A stretch of 46,151 nt of DNA from Sandaracinobacteroides sp031425455 (GTDB lineage Bacteria; Pseudomonadota; Alphaproteobacteria; Sphingomonadales; Sphingomonadaceae): assembly GCA_031425455.1 (NCBI GenBank), contig JANPJJ010000085.1, forward strand, positions 1 through 46,151, in the 5' to 3' direction. A model generated the notes under the pieces. That model was not told the DNA's origin and searched no databases. It worked only from the letters and a program-made list of their open reading frames with translations. The position numbers and the translations under genes were made by a program. This document shows, one piece after another, positions 37,219 through 45,259 of the stretch. How positions within the stretch are numbered: position 1 is the first letter of the stretch; every line of letters begins with the position of its first letter.

Positions 37219-38749
37219 GAGGGTCTCCTCCACCGGCACCTCGACCCGCACCGAGCTGTCGCTCGCGCGCGGCATCCTGGCGGCCGCGGCGCGCTGGCCG
37301 GGCCGCATCGCGATCGAGCGGGACGGGGCACAGCTGACCTATCGCGAAGCGGCGCGCCTGCTCGGCCGGGCCGGCAATCTTGGCGCCGGCCTGGGCCTGG
37401 AACCCGGCGACCGGGTCGCTTTCGTCAGCGGCAACCGGATCGACTTCGCGCTGATCGTCGCGGGCCTTGCCGAGGCCGGGATCATCGTTGCCACGCTGGG
37501 CGACAAGCTCACCGAAGCCGAGCTGGGCCACATCTTCGCAGACTGCACGCCGCGCCTGGTGCTGGGCGGCCGCGACAGCGCCGCCGAGGCCGCCGCCGCC
37601 AGGGCGGGCCTGCGCTTCGTCGATCTCGAGTCCGACTGGCCGGCGCTGCTGGCGCGCGCCAGCGACACGCCCCCGCCGTTCCGGGGCTGCGAAACCGATG
37701 CCTTCGCGCTCGCCTATACATCGGGGACGACGGGCGCCCCCAAGGGCGTGATGCTCACCCATCGCAGCCGGGCGCTCACCTTCATGGCGATGGCGGCCGA
37801 ATATGGCTGCTTCGGCGCGACCGACCGGTTCCTTGTGCTCACCCCGATGACGCACGGTGCCGGATTCGTGTTCGGGGTGGCACCGCTGTTCTTCGGCGGA
37901 ACCTCCGTGATCCTGGAGACCGGCGATGCCGAGCGTATCGCCGATCGCCTGGCACAGCCCGATCTCTGCGGCGTGTTCGTGGTGCCGACCCAGCTGGCAC
38001 GGCTGGCGCGGCTGCCGGCGGCCCGCCTGGGCGCCGGCAGCGGGCTGAAATCGATCATCTCCAACGCCTCGGCCCTGTCCCAGCCGCTGAAGGAAATGGT
38101 GATCGACCGTTACGGCGACGGGTTGCTGCACGAAACCTATGGCTCGACCGAGGCCGGTATCGTCACCAACATCCGCCCGGACGAGCTGCGCGCCCGGCCC
38201 AATTCGGTCGGCACGCCGTTCCCGCTGATCTCGGTGTCGCTCCGTGACGACAGCGGCGCCGAGGTCGCCGCCGGGCTGCCCGGCGAACTGTTCGTGCGTG
38301 GCCCCTACGCCTTCGCCGGCTATTGGAACGCGCCGGACGCGACCGCAGAGGCCATCGCCGACGGCTGGGTGACGGTGGGCGACATGGCGACACGCGACGG
38401 CGACGGCTTCCTCACCATCGTCGACCGCAAGAAGGACATGGTCGTGACCGGCGGCCTCAACGTCTATCCGCGCGAAGTCGAGCTGGTGCTGGCCGACGTG
38501 CCGGGCGTGCGCGATGTGGCTGTCGTCGGGCTCCCCGATGGCGAATGGGGCGAGCGCCTGCACGCCTTCATCGTGGGCGATGCCGAGCCCGAAGCACTGC
38601 GCGCCAAGGCACGATCCCTGCTGGCACCGCACAAGGTCCCGAAGTCGTTCGACTATCTTGCCGAGCTTCCGCGCGGCGCCACCGGCAAGGTGCTGAAGCG
38701 CGAGCTTCGCAGCCTCGCCGGACCCGACGGCCCTGTTGTTGTTGCGTGA
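37211..38749 (+). CDS. AMP-dependent acyl-CoA synthetase / ligase
   Basis: A 512-residue member of the ANL superfamily that activates a carboxylic acid as acyl-AMP and transfers it to CoA. Motifs: phosphate loop YTSGTTGAPKGVMLTH, HETYGSTEAGIVTNIRPDE, the adenylate-contact GDMATRDGDGFLTIVDRKKD followed by MVVTGGLNVYPREVE, and the catalytic Lys in GATGKVLKREL. Length suits medium-chain or aromatic acid:CoA ligases; specificity cannot be read by eye. GTG start inside the amidohydrolase end. It may activate the acid produced upstream in the pathway and feed the downstream steps; that is inference. Confidence 0.93.
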   Translation: MAERVSSTGTSTRTELSLARGILAAAARWPGRIAIERDGAQLTYREAARLLGRAGNLGAGLGLEPGDRVAFVSGNRIDFALIVAGLAEAGIIVATLGDKLTEAELGHIFADCTPRLVLGGRDSAAEAAAARAGLRFVDLESDWPALLARASDTPPPFRGCETDAFALAYTSGTTGAPKGVMLTHRSRALTFMAMAAEYGCFGATDRFLVLTPMTHGAGFVFGVAPLFFGGTSVILETGDAERIADRLAQPDLCGVFVVPTQLARLARLPAARLGAGSGLKSIISNASALSQPLKEMVIDRYGDGLLHETYGSTEAGIVTNIRPDELRARPNSVGTPFPLISVSLRDDSGAEVAAGLPGELFVRGPYAFAGYWNAPDATAEAIADGWVTVGDMATRDGDGFLTIVDRKKDMVVTGGLNVYPREVELVLADVPGVRDVAVVGLPDGEWGERLHAFIVGDAEPEALRAKARSLLAPHKVPKSFDYLAELPRGATGKVLKRELRSLAGPDGPVVVA

Positions 38750-38787
38750 CCCCGTTTTCCGACCCCTGACGTTCCCGGGAGACCAGC

Positions 38788-40977
38788 ATGAAAGCGATCG
38801 CCTCCACCCGCCTGATGGCCGCACTCCTCGCCGGTGCCGCCGCGCTGCCGGCGCTGGCCCAGGACGCCCAGGCCCCGTCGGGTGCCGCCGATGAAGTCGC
38901 GATCGGCGATATCGTCGTCACCGCGCAGCGTCGCTCCGAACGGCTGCAGGACGTGCCCGTCGCGGTCACCGCGATCGACGAACGCTCCATCCAGAGCCGG
39001 CAGATGACGCAGCTGGTCGACATCATGTCGACCGTCCCCAACCTCCACGCCTCCAACAACATCGGCCAGGGATCCGCCACCACCGTGTTCATCCGGGGGG
39101 TCGGCGAAACGGAATCCATCGTCACCATCGACCCGCCGGTCGGCTTCTACATCGACGATGTGGTAATTGCCCGGCAGGGCGTGAACAACATGGCCCTGTT
39201 CGACGTGGAGCGGATCGAGGTGCTGCGCGGGCCGCAGGGCACGCTCTATGGCCGCAACACCTCCGCCGGCGCGGTCAAGATCATCACGGTAAAGCCGCAG
39301 TTCGAAAACGGCTTCACCGGCGAGGCGAGCTATGGCCGCTTCGACACCTGGTCTCTGAAGGGAAGCGGCAACCTCGCCCTGTCCGACAGCTCTGCCGTGC
39401 GCTTCACAGCGCTCGTCGGCGACGGCGACGGCGACACCTACAACCGCGTGCTCGACAAGCAGGTGAACGGCACCGAAACGCTGGGCTTTCGCGGCGCCTT
39501 CCGCTTCCAGGGCGGCGACGATCTGGAAATCAACCTGTCGGCCGACTGGGCGCGCGGCATCCAGAACGGGCGCTACGGCTTCGACGTATCGGGCATCCTT
39601 CGCCCGCCCGCCGACAGCATCTACATCTCGTCGACCGGAACCGATGCGCGCAACGTGGGCAAGGCCTGGGGCCTCAACGGCACCATCGAATACAAGCTGT
39701 CCGATGCGCTCAGCCTGAAGTCGATCACGGCCTACCGGGCCACGACCCAGAATTACAATCTGGACCTGACCGACCAGCCGGTCTCGCTCTACACGCTCTA
39801 TACCGACAACGACACCGGCCAGTTCACCCAGGAGCTGCAGCTGACCGGCAGCGCCTTCGACGACAGGCTCGAGTTCGTTGCCGGGCTCTATTATTTCAAC
39901 GAACGAAGCACCGCCTTTATCGGGGACTATATTTTCAGCTCGCTGTTCTTCCGCAAGGACATCGAGATCGGTACCGATGCCTATGCCGGATTTGTGCAGG
40001 GCTCCTACAAGCTGAACGACCGGGTCTCGCTGAACCTGGGGGGCCGGCTCACCCACGAGAAGAAGTTCATCGACATCTCGGCCATCGCCGACTTCACCGG
40101 TACCGACTTCATGTTCGCGCCGTTTGCCGGCGTTCCGCTGTTCGACAATGCCACGGTGTGCGGCACCGTCTCCCCATCGCGGCCGGACCGGCCGGTCGCT
40201 TGCGACCTCTCCGTCACCCGATTCACCCCGCGGGTCGGGCTGGAATTCAAGCCGAACGATGACATCCTGCTTTATGGAACCTGGACTCGCGGTTTCAAAT
40301 CCGGCGGCTGGTCTGCCCGGGTGAACTCGGCCGCCGAATTCTTCGATTTCGATCCCGAAACGATCGACAGCTTCGAGCTGGGCCTGAAATCCACCGTGGC
40401 GGACGGGCGCGGCACCGTGAACTTGACCGGCTTCTATTACGACTATCGCAACCGCTTCAACAGCGGCACGTCGCCCGACGGCGGCTTCGGCATCGCTGTT
40501 TCCGATGCCAAGATCTACGGGGTCGAGCTGGAGACCAACTGGCAGCTGGCGCCGGGGGTTCGCGCGTTCGGCAACGCGGCGTGGCAGGGCAATAAGCTCG
40601 ATACGCCCGCGGCTGCCACCATCATCCTGGGCGACCGACTGCAGCGCACGCCGAGCTTCCAGGCCTCGGTCGGCGTCAACCTCGACAAGCCGGTCGCCGA
40701 CCGCCTGAACCTGATCGCCAATGCCGACTACAGCTATATGGGCAAGCATTTCGTCAGCCCGCAGAACTTCCCCAGCACCGAAACCGGGCCGGTCAACATC
40801 GTCAACGCCGCGCTCGGGCTTCGGCTGGACGAACGTTATGAGCTGATCGCGGGCTGCAAGAACTGCTTCGGCGAGGAGTATTTCAACCAGGCGCTGCCGT
40901 TCCCGGCGTTCGGCTTCGTCACCATCTACCCCAATGCACGCTCCAGCTGGACCCTGACGGCGCGGGTGCGGTTCTGA
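38788..40977 (+). CDS. TonB-dependent receptor of the plus-strand catabolic operon
   Basis: Outer-membrane active transporter, 729 residues, of the same class as the divergent receptor but clearly different in sequence. Signal peptide MKAIASTRLMAALLAGAAAL (cleavage near ALA), TonB box DIVVTAQRR, plug with RLQDVPVAVTAIDERSIQSR, IRGVGETESIVTIDPPVGFY and EVLRGPQGTLYGRNTSAGAV, and a barrel ending in LTARVRF. GGGAG precedes the ATG. Two receptors in one divergent locus suggests import of a bulky substrate or of two related ones. Its stop overlaps the next start (TGATG). Confidence 0.93.
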   Translation: MKAIASTRLMAALLAGAAALPALAQDAQAPSGAADEVAIGDIVVTAQRRSERLQDVPVAVTAIDERSIQSRQMTQLVDIMSTVPNLHASNNIGQGSATTVFIRGVGETESIVTIDPPVGFYIDDVVIARQGVNNMALFDVERIEVLRGPQGTLYGRNTSAGAVKIITVKPQFENGFTGEASYGRFDTWSLKGSGNLALSDSSAVRFTALVGDGDGDTYNRVLDKQVNGTETLGFRGAFRFQGGDDLEINLSADWARGIQNGRYGFDVSGILRPPADSIYISSTGTDARNVGKAWGLNGTIEYKLSDALSLKSITAYRATTQNYNLDLTDQPVSLYTLYTDNDTGQFTQELQLTGSAFDDRLEFVAGLYYFNERSTAFIGDYIFSSLFFRKDIEIGTDAYAGFVQGSYKLNDRVSLNLGGRLTHEKKFIDISAIADFTGTDFMFAPFAGVPLFDNATVCGTVSPSRPDRPVACDLSVTRFTPRVGLEFKPNDDILLYGTWTRGFKSGGWSARVNSAAEFFDFDPETIDSFELGLKSTVADGRGTVNLTGFYYDYRNRFNSGTSPDGGFGIAVSDAKIYGVELETNWQLAPGVRAFGNAAWQGNKLDTPAAATIILGDRLQRTPSFQASVGVNLDKPVADRLNLIANADYSYMGKHFVSPQNFPSTETGPVNIVNAALGLRLDERYELIAGCKNCFGEEYFNQALPFPAFGFVTIYPNARSSWTLTARVRF

Positions 40978-41402
40978 TGGCGACCGGGAGCCCCAGCCCG
41001 GCCGAGCGCGCCGTCGCCTTCCTGCGCGCCTTCTGGGCGGCCGACCTGCCCGGCTCATTCGCCCATCTGGCACCGGGCGCTCGGTTCCGTTTTGCGCCTT
41101 CGATGCCCTATTCGGCCGAAAAGGGCCGCGACTGGGACGCGCGCGAGGCGCTCACCCGGATCGTTGCCGACCTGTTCGCCACCTTCGATGCCGACGGCCC
41201 GCTGACGGTGGAGCTGACCGAGACGCTGGCCGAGGGCCGCGAAGTCGCCGTCGGCTACACCGCGCGCGGCACGGTTCGGGGCGGGCGGGTGTATGAGAAC
41301 GACTATCTGATGCGCATTTCCATTAACGAGGCGGGGCTGATCGCCCGGCTCGTGCCCTATAACGATACGCGCCTGTTGTTCACGCTGATGATGGAGGACT
41401 GA
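40977..41402 (+). CDS. NTF2/SnoaL-like protein
   Basis: A 141-residue cone-shaped-fold protein: PAERAVAFLRAFWAADLPGS, FRFAPSMPYSAEKGRDWDAR, EVAVGYTARGTVRGGRVYEN, and DYLMRISINEAGLIARLVPY. This matches the nuclear transport factor 2 / SnoaL-like family, which includes isomerases, dehydratases and non-catalytic partners. Polar residues within the predicted cavity could serve catalysis, but no signature defines the reaction. It is translationally coupled to the receptor (TGATG) and followed by the isochorismatase-like gene after one base. Confidence 0.85.
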   Translation: MATGSPSPAERAVAFLRAFWAADLPGSFAHLAPGARFRFAPSMPYSAEKGRDWDAREALTRIVADLFATFDADGPLTVELTETLAEGREVAVGYTARGTVRGGRVYENDYLMRISINEAGLIARLVPYNDTRLLFTLMMED

Positions 41403-41403
41403 C

Positions 41404-42027
41404 GTGCAGCTTGACCGCGCCCGCGCCGCGCTCCTGCTGATCGACATGCAGAACGGCTTCTTCGCCGAGGATGGTTCCTGTGCCCGGATCGGATTTCCAG
41501 TCGAACTGCTGGCGCCCGCGATCGAGCCGTGCGCCGCTCTGCTCGCCGCCGCTCGCAGGGCCGGCATCCCGGTGGGCCACACCCGCTATGTGTTCCAGCC
41601 CGGTCTCGCGGACGGCGGCGTGATGGTGGACCATCTCGTGCCCGAATTGCGCCGCGAATCCGCTCTTGTCGCCGGCACGCCAGATGCCGACATCCTCGAT
41701 GCCCTCGCCCCGGCACCCGGCGAGGCCCTGTTCGACAAGAACCGTCCCTCCGCGCTTCTCAACACCGGCTGCGAGGCCTGGCTTCGAGCGACCGGCCGTG
41801 ACCAGGTGATCCTCGCCGGCGTCACCACCAGCTGCTGTGTCGAGACCAGCGCGCGCGATCTCGCCCAGCGCGACTGGCAGGTGTTCATCCCGGCAGATGC
41901 CTGCGCTGAATATGATGCCGAGCGGCACGCCGTGTCGCTGAAGACGCTGGGCATGCTGTTCGCCCGGGTCACCCACAGCGTCTCCGTCATCGCCGTGCTG
42001 GAGGGCGGCACCGATGCCGCCGCTTGA
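41404..42027 (+). CDS. Isochorismatase-family cysteine hydrolase
   Basis: A 207-residue hydrolase with the catalytic triad of the family: Asp14 (LLIDMQNGFF), Lys112 (LFDKNRPSALLNTG) and Cys145 (ILAGVTTSCCVETSARDL), the last next to the cis-peptide region. Such enzymes cleave amides, vinyl ethers or related bonds, for example in nicotinamidase, N-carbamoylsarcosine amidase and isochorismatase. A GTG start lies one base after the previous gene; a 14-base overlap with the next gene shows tight packing. The substrate is probably an intermediate of this operon's pathway. Confidence 0.92.
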   Translation: MQLDRARAALLLIDMQNGFFAEDGSCARIGFPVELLAPAIEPCAALLAAARRAGIPVGHTRYVFQPGLADGGVMVDHLVPELRRESALVAGTPDADILDALAPAPGEALFDKNRPSALLNTGCEAWLRATGRDQVILAGVTTSCCVETSARDLAQRDWQVFIPADACAEYDAERHAVSLKTLGMLFARVTHSVSVIAVLEGGTDAAA

Positions 42028-42523
42028 AGCCATCTACCAGATGGCGTTCATGGCGGACGCGCTGGAACCCGCCTGCGAGCGCTGGGCCGCCACGACGGGC
42101 GCCGGGCCCTTTTTCCTGTTCGATCCGATGGCCTTCATCGATCCACGCTATCTGGGCCGGCCGGCCGATCCCGGGATTGCCATCGCGCTCGGCTTTTCCG
42201 GTGATCTCTGCATCGAGCTGATCGAACGTCGCCGCAGCGGCCCCTCGGTGTTCGACGGCGCCGCACCCGGGCAGCTGCACCATGTCGCCCGGCTGACCGA
42301 CGACCTCGACGCGACGCTCGCCGCCATGGCCCGGTCCGATTTCGATGCGCCGTTCACCGGGCGCTTTGCGCCAGACACGCGGATGGCCTTTGTGGACACC
42401 CGCGCCGCGATCGGCTGCTGGACCGAGCTGATCGAGGCCAATGCCGACATCGAGGCTGCGCTTGCCATGATCCGGTCGGCGCACGCCGGGTGGGACGGCA
42501 AAGACCCGTGCCGCCGGTTCTGA
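42014..42523 (+). CDS. VOC (glyoxalase/dioxygenase-fold) protein
   Basis: A 169-residue protein of the vicinal oxygen chelate superfamily: YQMAFMADALEPACERWAAT, GAGPFFLFDPMAFIDP, IAIALGFSGDLCIELIERRR, LHHVARLTDDLDATLAAMAR and GCWTELIEAN. The paired His-Glu positions of metal-binding VOC enzymes are partly represented (HHVAR; WTELIE), while the first His appears replaced, so a divalent metal is possible but unproven. Relatives with the GAGPFF motif occur widely in sphingomonad catabolic loci. Overlaps both neighbours. Confidence 0.85.
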   Translation: MPPLEAIYQMAFMADALEPACERWAATTGAGPFFLFDPMAFIDPRYLGRPADPGIAIALGFSGDLCIELIERRRSGPSVFDGAAPGQLHHVARLTDDLDATLAAMARSDFDAPFTGRFAPDTRMAFVDTRAAIGCWTELIEANADIEAALAMIRSAHAGWDGKDPCRRF

Positions 42524-43017
42524 CATTTTCCACGGCGCGTCTCGCGCTTTCCCGGCGCGCGCTGCTTGCGGCCGGGGCCGCCAGCCTGTTGCCCGCCTGC
42601 GCCGAGCGACCGTTCGGCGAGCCGGATCGTGCCACCCTCACCCGGGTCGCGCAGGACCTGTTCCCGCACCCGCCGCTCTCGGCCGCGCCGTACGGGGCGA
42701 TCGTCGAGGCAGGCTTCCCTGTCTCCGCCGATCCGAAGACCCTGGCAGACGCCGCGACGGCGGCACGCTCGCTGGGCAAGTTCGCCGACCTCGCCGAGGC
42801 CGAGCGGCGCGCGATGCTCGGCCCCCGCCTGTCGGAACCTTTCTTCATCGGCTTCCGCTTTGCGGTGCTCACCGGCCTCTATACCGATGTCGCGGTCACC
42901 CGGCGCTTCGGCTATCAGGGGCCGTCGCTCGCGGATGGCGGCTATCTTGATCGCGGCTTTGCTGACCTGCCCTGGCTGCCGGGCCCCGGCGCGGAGGCCA
43001 GCCGATGGCCGGTCTGA
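42508..43017 (+). CDS. Small Tat-exported subunit of a GMC dehydrogenase (gluconate 2-dehydrogenase subunit 3-like)
   Basis: A 169-residue protein with a twin-arginine signal (LSRRALLAAGAASLLPAC), whose LPAC end could also be a lipobox. The mature part (LTRVAQDLFPHPPLSAAPYG, FADLAEAERRAMLGPRLSEP, FRFAVLTGLYTDVAVTRRFG) resembles gluconate 2-dehydrogenase subunit 3, the small subunit that escorts the FAD subunit across the membrane. GTG at 42508 is chosen; GTG at 42490 would add six residues. It overlaps the GMC subunit start by 13 bases, and the large subunit has no signal of its own, so hitchhiking export is likely. Confidence 0.82.
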   Translation: MPPVLTFSTARLALSRRALLAAGAASLLPACAERPFGEPDRATLTRVAQDLFPHPPLSAAPYGAIVEAGFPVSADPKTLADAATAARSLGKFADLAEAERRAMLGPRLSEPFFIGFRFAVLTGLYTDVAVTRRFGYQGPSLADGGYLDRGFADLPWLPGPGAEASRWPV

Positions 43018-44558
43018 CTGATCCCGCGCTGGTGGTCATCGGCTCCGGCGCGGCCGGCGGCACCATCGCCGACGTCCTCACTGCGGCCGGCAAGCAGGTG
43101 GTGCTGCTGGAAGCGGGCCGCCGCATCGAGCCGGCCGAATTCCACCAGGAGGACCTGAAATCGTTCGGCCAGCTCTCCTGGCTCGACCCCCGCGTTGCCA
43201 CCGGCAGCTGGTCCGCCGCGACGCTTGCGCCCGACCGTCCAGCCTGGGTGGTGAAGGCGCTGGGCGGCTCCACCAACCACTGGAATGGCCTCGCCTATCG
43301 CCCGCAGCCGCACGAGCTTCGCGCCCGCGCCAGCTACGGCAACATTGCCGGGGCCAGCCTTGCCGACTGGCCGCTCACGCTGGCCCAGCTGGCGCCCTGG
43401 TACGTCTTGGCCGAGGCCCGGCTCGGCGTCACCGGAACGTCGGGCATCGCCCCGCACCAGCCCAGCGCGCACTACAAGCTGTTGTGGAACGGCGCCCGCA
43501 AGCTCGGCTACTCGCGCATCTCCAACGCCGGCATGGCAATCAACAGCATCGAGCGCGACGGCCGCCCCGCCTGCCGGCAGATGGGCTTCTGCAACCAGGG
43601 CTGCGGCATTTCGGCGAAATGGTCGACGCTGGCGTCCGACATCCCCCGCGCCGAAGCGAGCGGCCGGCTTGACCTGCGAACCGAGGCGACCGCGATTCGG
43701 ATCGAGCATGACAGAGCCGGCAAGGTCTCCGCCGTCATCTATGCCGATGCCTCGGGTGCGCAGCACCGCCAGGCGGCCCACACTGTCGTTCTCGCTGCCA
43801 ACAGCATCGAAACCGCACGCCTGCTGCTGCTGTCGGAAAGCAGCCGCCACCCCGCCGGGCTCGCCAACGGCTCGGGCCAGGTCGGGCGCAACTACATGCG
43901 CCACATTGCCGCCCTTACCTACGCCGCAATGCCGGACCGGGTGAACATGCACCGCGGCATCGTTACCCCCGGCACCATCTTCGATGAAGCGCGCCACGAC
44001 CCGACGCGGGGCTTTTCCGGCGGCTATCTGATGGAAGCGGCTGGGATGTCGCCCGTAAGCCTCGCGCTGCTGCTCAATCCGGCAGGCTGGGGCCCGGACT
44101 ATGCCGGGTTCATCGGCCGCTACGATCATCTGGCCGGCATGCTGATGAACGGCGAGGAACTGCCCGTTGCCGACAATCGCATCACGCTGGACGACAAGGT
44201 GAAGGATCGGCTGGGGCTGCCGGTGGCCAGGGTCCATGTCGACGAGCACACGCAGACGGCCACGATGCTGAAACACTTCTTCGACCGATCGGCAGCGCTG
44301 TACCGGGCGCTCGGCTCGAACGACGTGCGGCACGGTCGCCCGGTGTCCGCCACGCACAATCTGGGCACCGCGCGGATGGGGAACGACCCGGCAACCTCCG
44401 TGGTCGATAGCGAGCTTGCCGCGCATGAGGTGAGCGGCCTGTACATCGCCGACGGCAGCGTGTTTCCGACCAGCACCTCGGTGAACCCGACGCTGACAAT
44501 CGTGGCGCTTGCGCTGAGGCTGGCGTACCGCCAAGCCGGGGCGACGCTGCCGGCCTGA
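43005..44558 (+). CDS. GMC-family FAD-dependent dehydrogenase large subunit
   Basis: Flavoprotein alcohol or sugar dehydrogenase, 517 residues. N-terminal Rossmann motif LVVIGSGAAGGTIADVLTAA with the ribose-binding Glu in VLLEAGR, the GMC segment VKALGGSTNHWNGLAYRPQP, an internal Cys-containing motif QMGFCNQGCGIS, and the C-terminal catalytic region SATHNLGTARMG and SVNPTLTIVALALRLA, where His and Asn form the active pair. Layout fits the gluconate 2-dehydrogenase alpha branch, which normally passes electrons to a cytochrome c subunit; none is encoded here. Likely periplasmic by partnership with the Tat-exported small subunit. The gene ends the operon. Confidence 0.92.
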   Translation: MAGLTDPALVVIGSGAAGGTIADVLTAAGKQVVLLEAGRRIEPAEFHQEDLKSFGQLSWLDPRVATGSWSAATLAPDRPAWVVKALGGSTNHWNGLAYRPQPHELRARASYGNIAGASLADWPLTLAQLAPWYVLAEARLGVTGTSGIAPHQPSAHYKLLWNGARKLGYSRISNAGMAINSIERDGRPACRQMGFCNQGCGISAKWSTLASDIPRAEASGRLDLRTEATAIRIEHDRAGKVSAVIYADASGAQHRQAAHTVVLAANSIETARLLLLSESSRHPAGLANGSGQVGRNYMRHIAALTYAAMPDRVNMHRGIVTPGTIFDEARHDPTRGFSGGYLMEAAGMSPVSLALLLNPAGWGPDYAGFIGRYDHLAGMLMNGEELPVADNRITLDDKVKDRLGLPVARVHVDEHTQTATMLKHFFDRSAALYRALGSNDVRHGRPVSATHNLGTARMGNDPATSVVDSELAAHEVSGLYIADGSVFPTSTSVNPTLTIVALALRLAYRQAGATLPA

Positions 44559-44568
44559 AGCCCGTGAT

Positions 44569-44585
44569 CGAACCCGAAGGGTTCG
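44569..44585 (+). terminator. Hairpin after the GMC gene, possible terminator
   Basis: CGAACCC-GAA-GGGTTCG forms a perfect 7-bp stem with a 3-base loop, 10 bases past the stop. No T tract follows, so it may attenuate or protect the transcript end rather than terminate by itself. Confidence 0.4.
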
Positions 44586-44588
44586 CCA

Positions 44589-44614
44589 GCGCGCCCGCGC
44601 CAGTGCGCGGAACG
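44589..44614. repeat. REP-like repeat, third location
   Basis: These 26 bases match 10406-10431 at 25 positions and include the CCGCGCCAGTGCGCGG hairpin. They lie between the GMC gene's end hairpin and the tRNA-Lys gene. Confidence 0.75.
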
Positions 44615-44640
44615 CCAGGCACCTCCCGGCTCAGGCAAGA

Positions 44641-44716
<76 letters not shown>

Positions 44717-44735
44717 GCACCAGGGGAGACGCCCC

Positions 44736-45245
44736 TTAGAAGCTGGCGCGCGGGGGATCAACCGCCAGGGTTGTTTGCGGTCGCGGCTTCGCCAGTCGCG
44801 CCGCCATGTGGCGGACGCTGAGGTGCAGGATCGGGTGGCGCCACCCCGGTGCCACCGCCAGCAGCGGGCGCAGCACGAAATCGCGTTCGTGGAGGCGCGG
44901 GTGCGGCACCTTCAGATCGGGCATGTCGATGATCCGGTCGCCGAACGCCAGCAGGTCGCAGTCCAGCACGCGCGCGCCCCAGCGCCGGCCGGGCCGCCGG
45001 CCGTATTCTCGCTCCACGGTCTTCAACAGCTTCAGCAGCGCCGTCGGACCCCCGGCCCAGCTGCCCTTCAGTGCCGCATTGGCAAAGCGCCGGTCCGACG
45101 GGCCGAGCGGCGCCGTCTCGATCACGGGCGAAACGTATTTCACCTTCAGCCCACCCTCGCCGAGCCGGCGGATCGCAGCCCGCAGCACCGATCCGGGCGG
45201 GCCATGGCGGCCGTGGCAGCGGTTGCTGCCCAGCCCGACCAGCAC
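44736..45245 (-). CDS. folK: 2-Amino-4-hydroxy-6-hydroxymethyldihydropteridine pyrophosphokinase
   Basis: Catalyses pyrophosphate transfer from ATP to hydroxymethyldihydropterin in folate synthesis. The 169-residue frame shows VGLGSN at the start, VSPVIETAPLGPSDRRFANA, LLKLLKTVEREYGRRPGRRW, the signature ARVLDCDLLAFGD and PHPRLHERDFVLRPLLAVAP. I use the GTG at 45245, which begins the first strand; upstream is only the accC stop, 15 bases earlier. The tRNA-Lys gene follows on the same strand. Placement directly after accC is unusual but the motifs are clear. Confidence 0.93.
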   Translation of the reverse strand: MLVGLGSNRCHGRHGPPGSVLRAAIRRLGEGGLKVKYVSPVIETAPLGPSDRRFANAALKGSWAGGPTALLKLLKTVEREYGRRPGRRWGARVLDCDLLAFGDRIIDMPDLKVPHPRLHERDFVLRPLLAVAPGWRHPILHLSVRHMAARLAKPRPQTTLAVDPPRASF

Positions 45246-45259
45246 CAGGGTCCGGCCGC

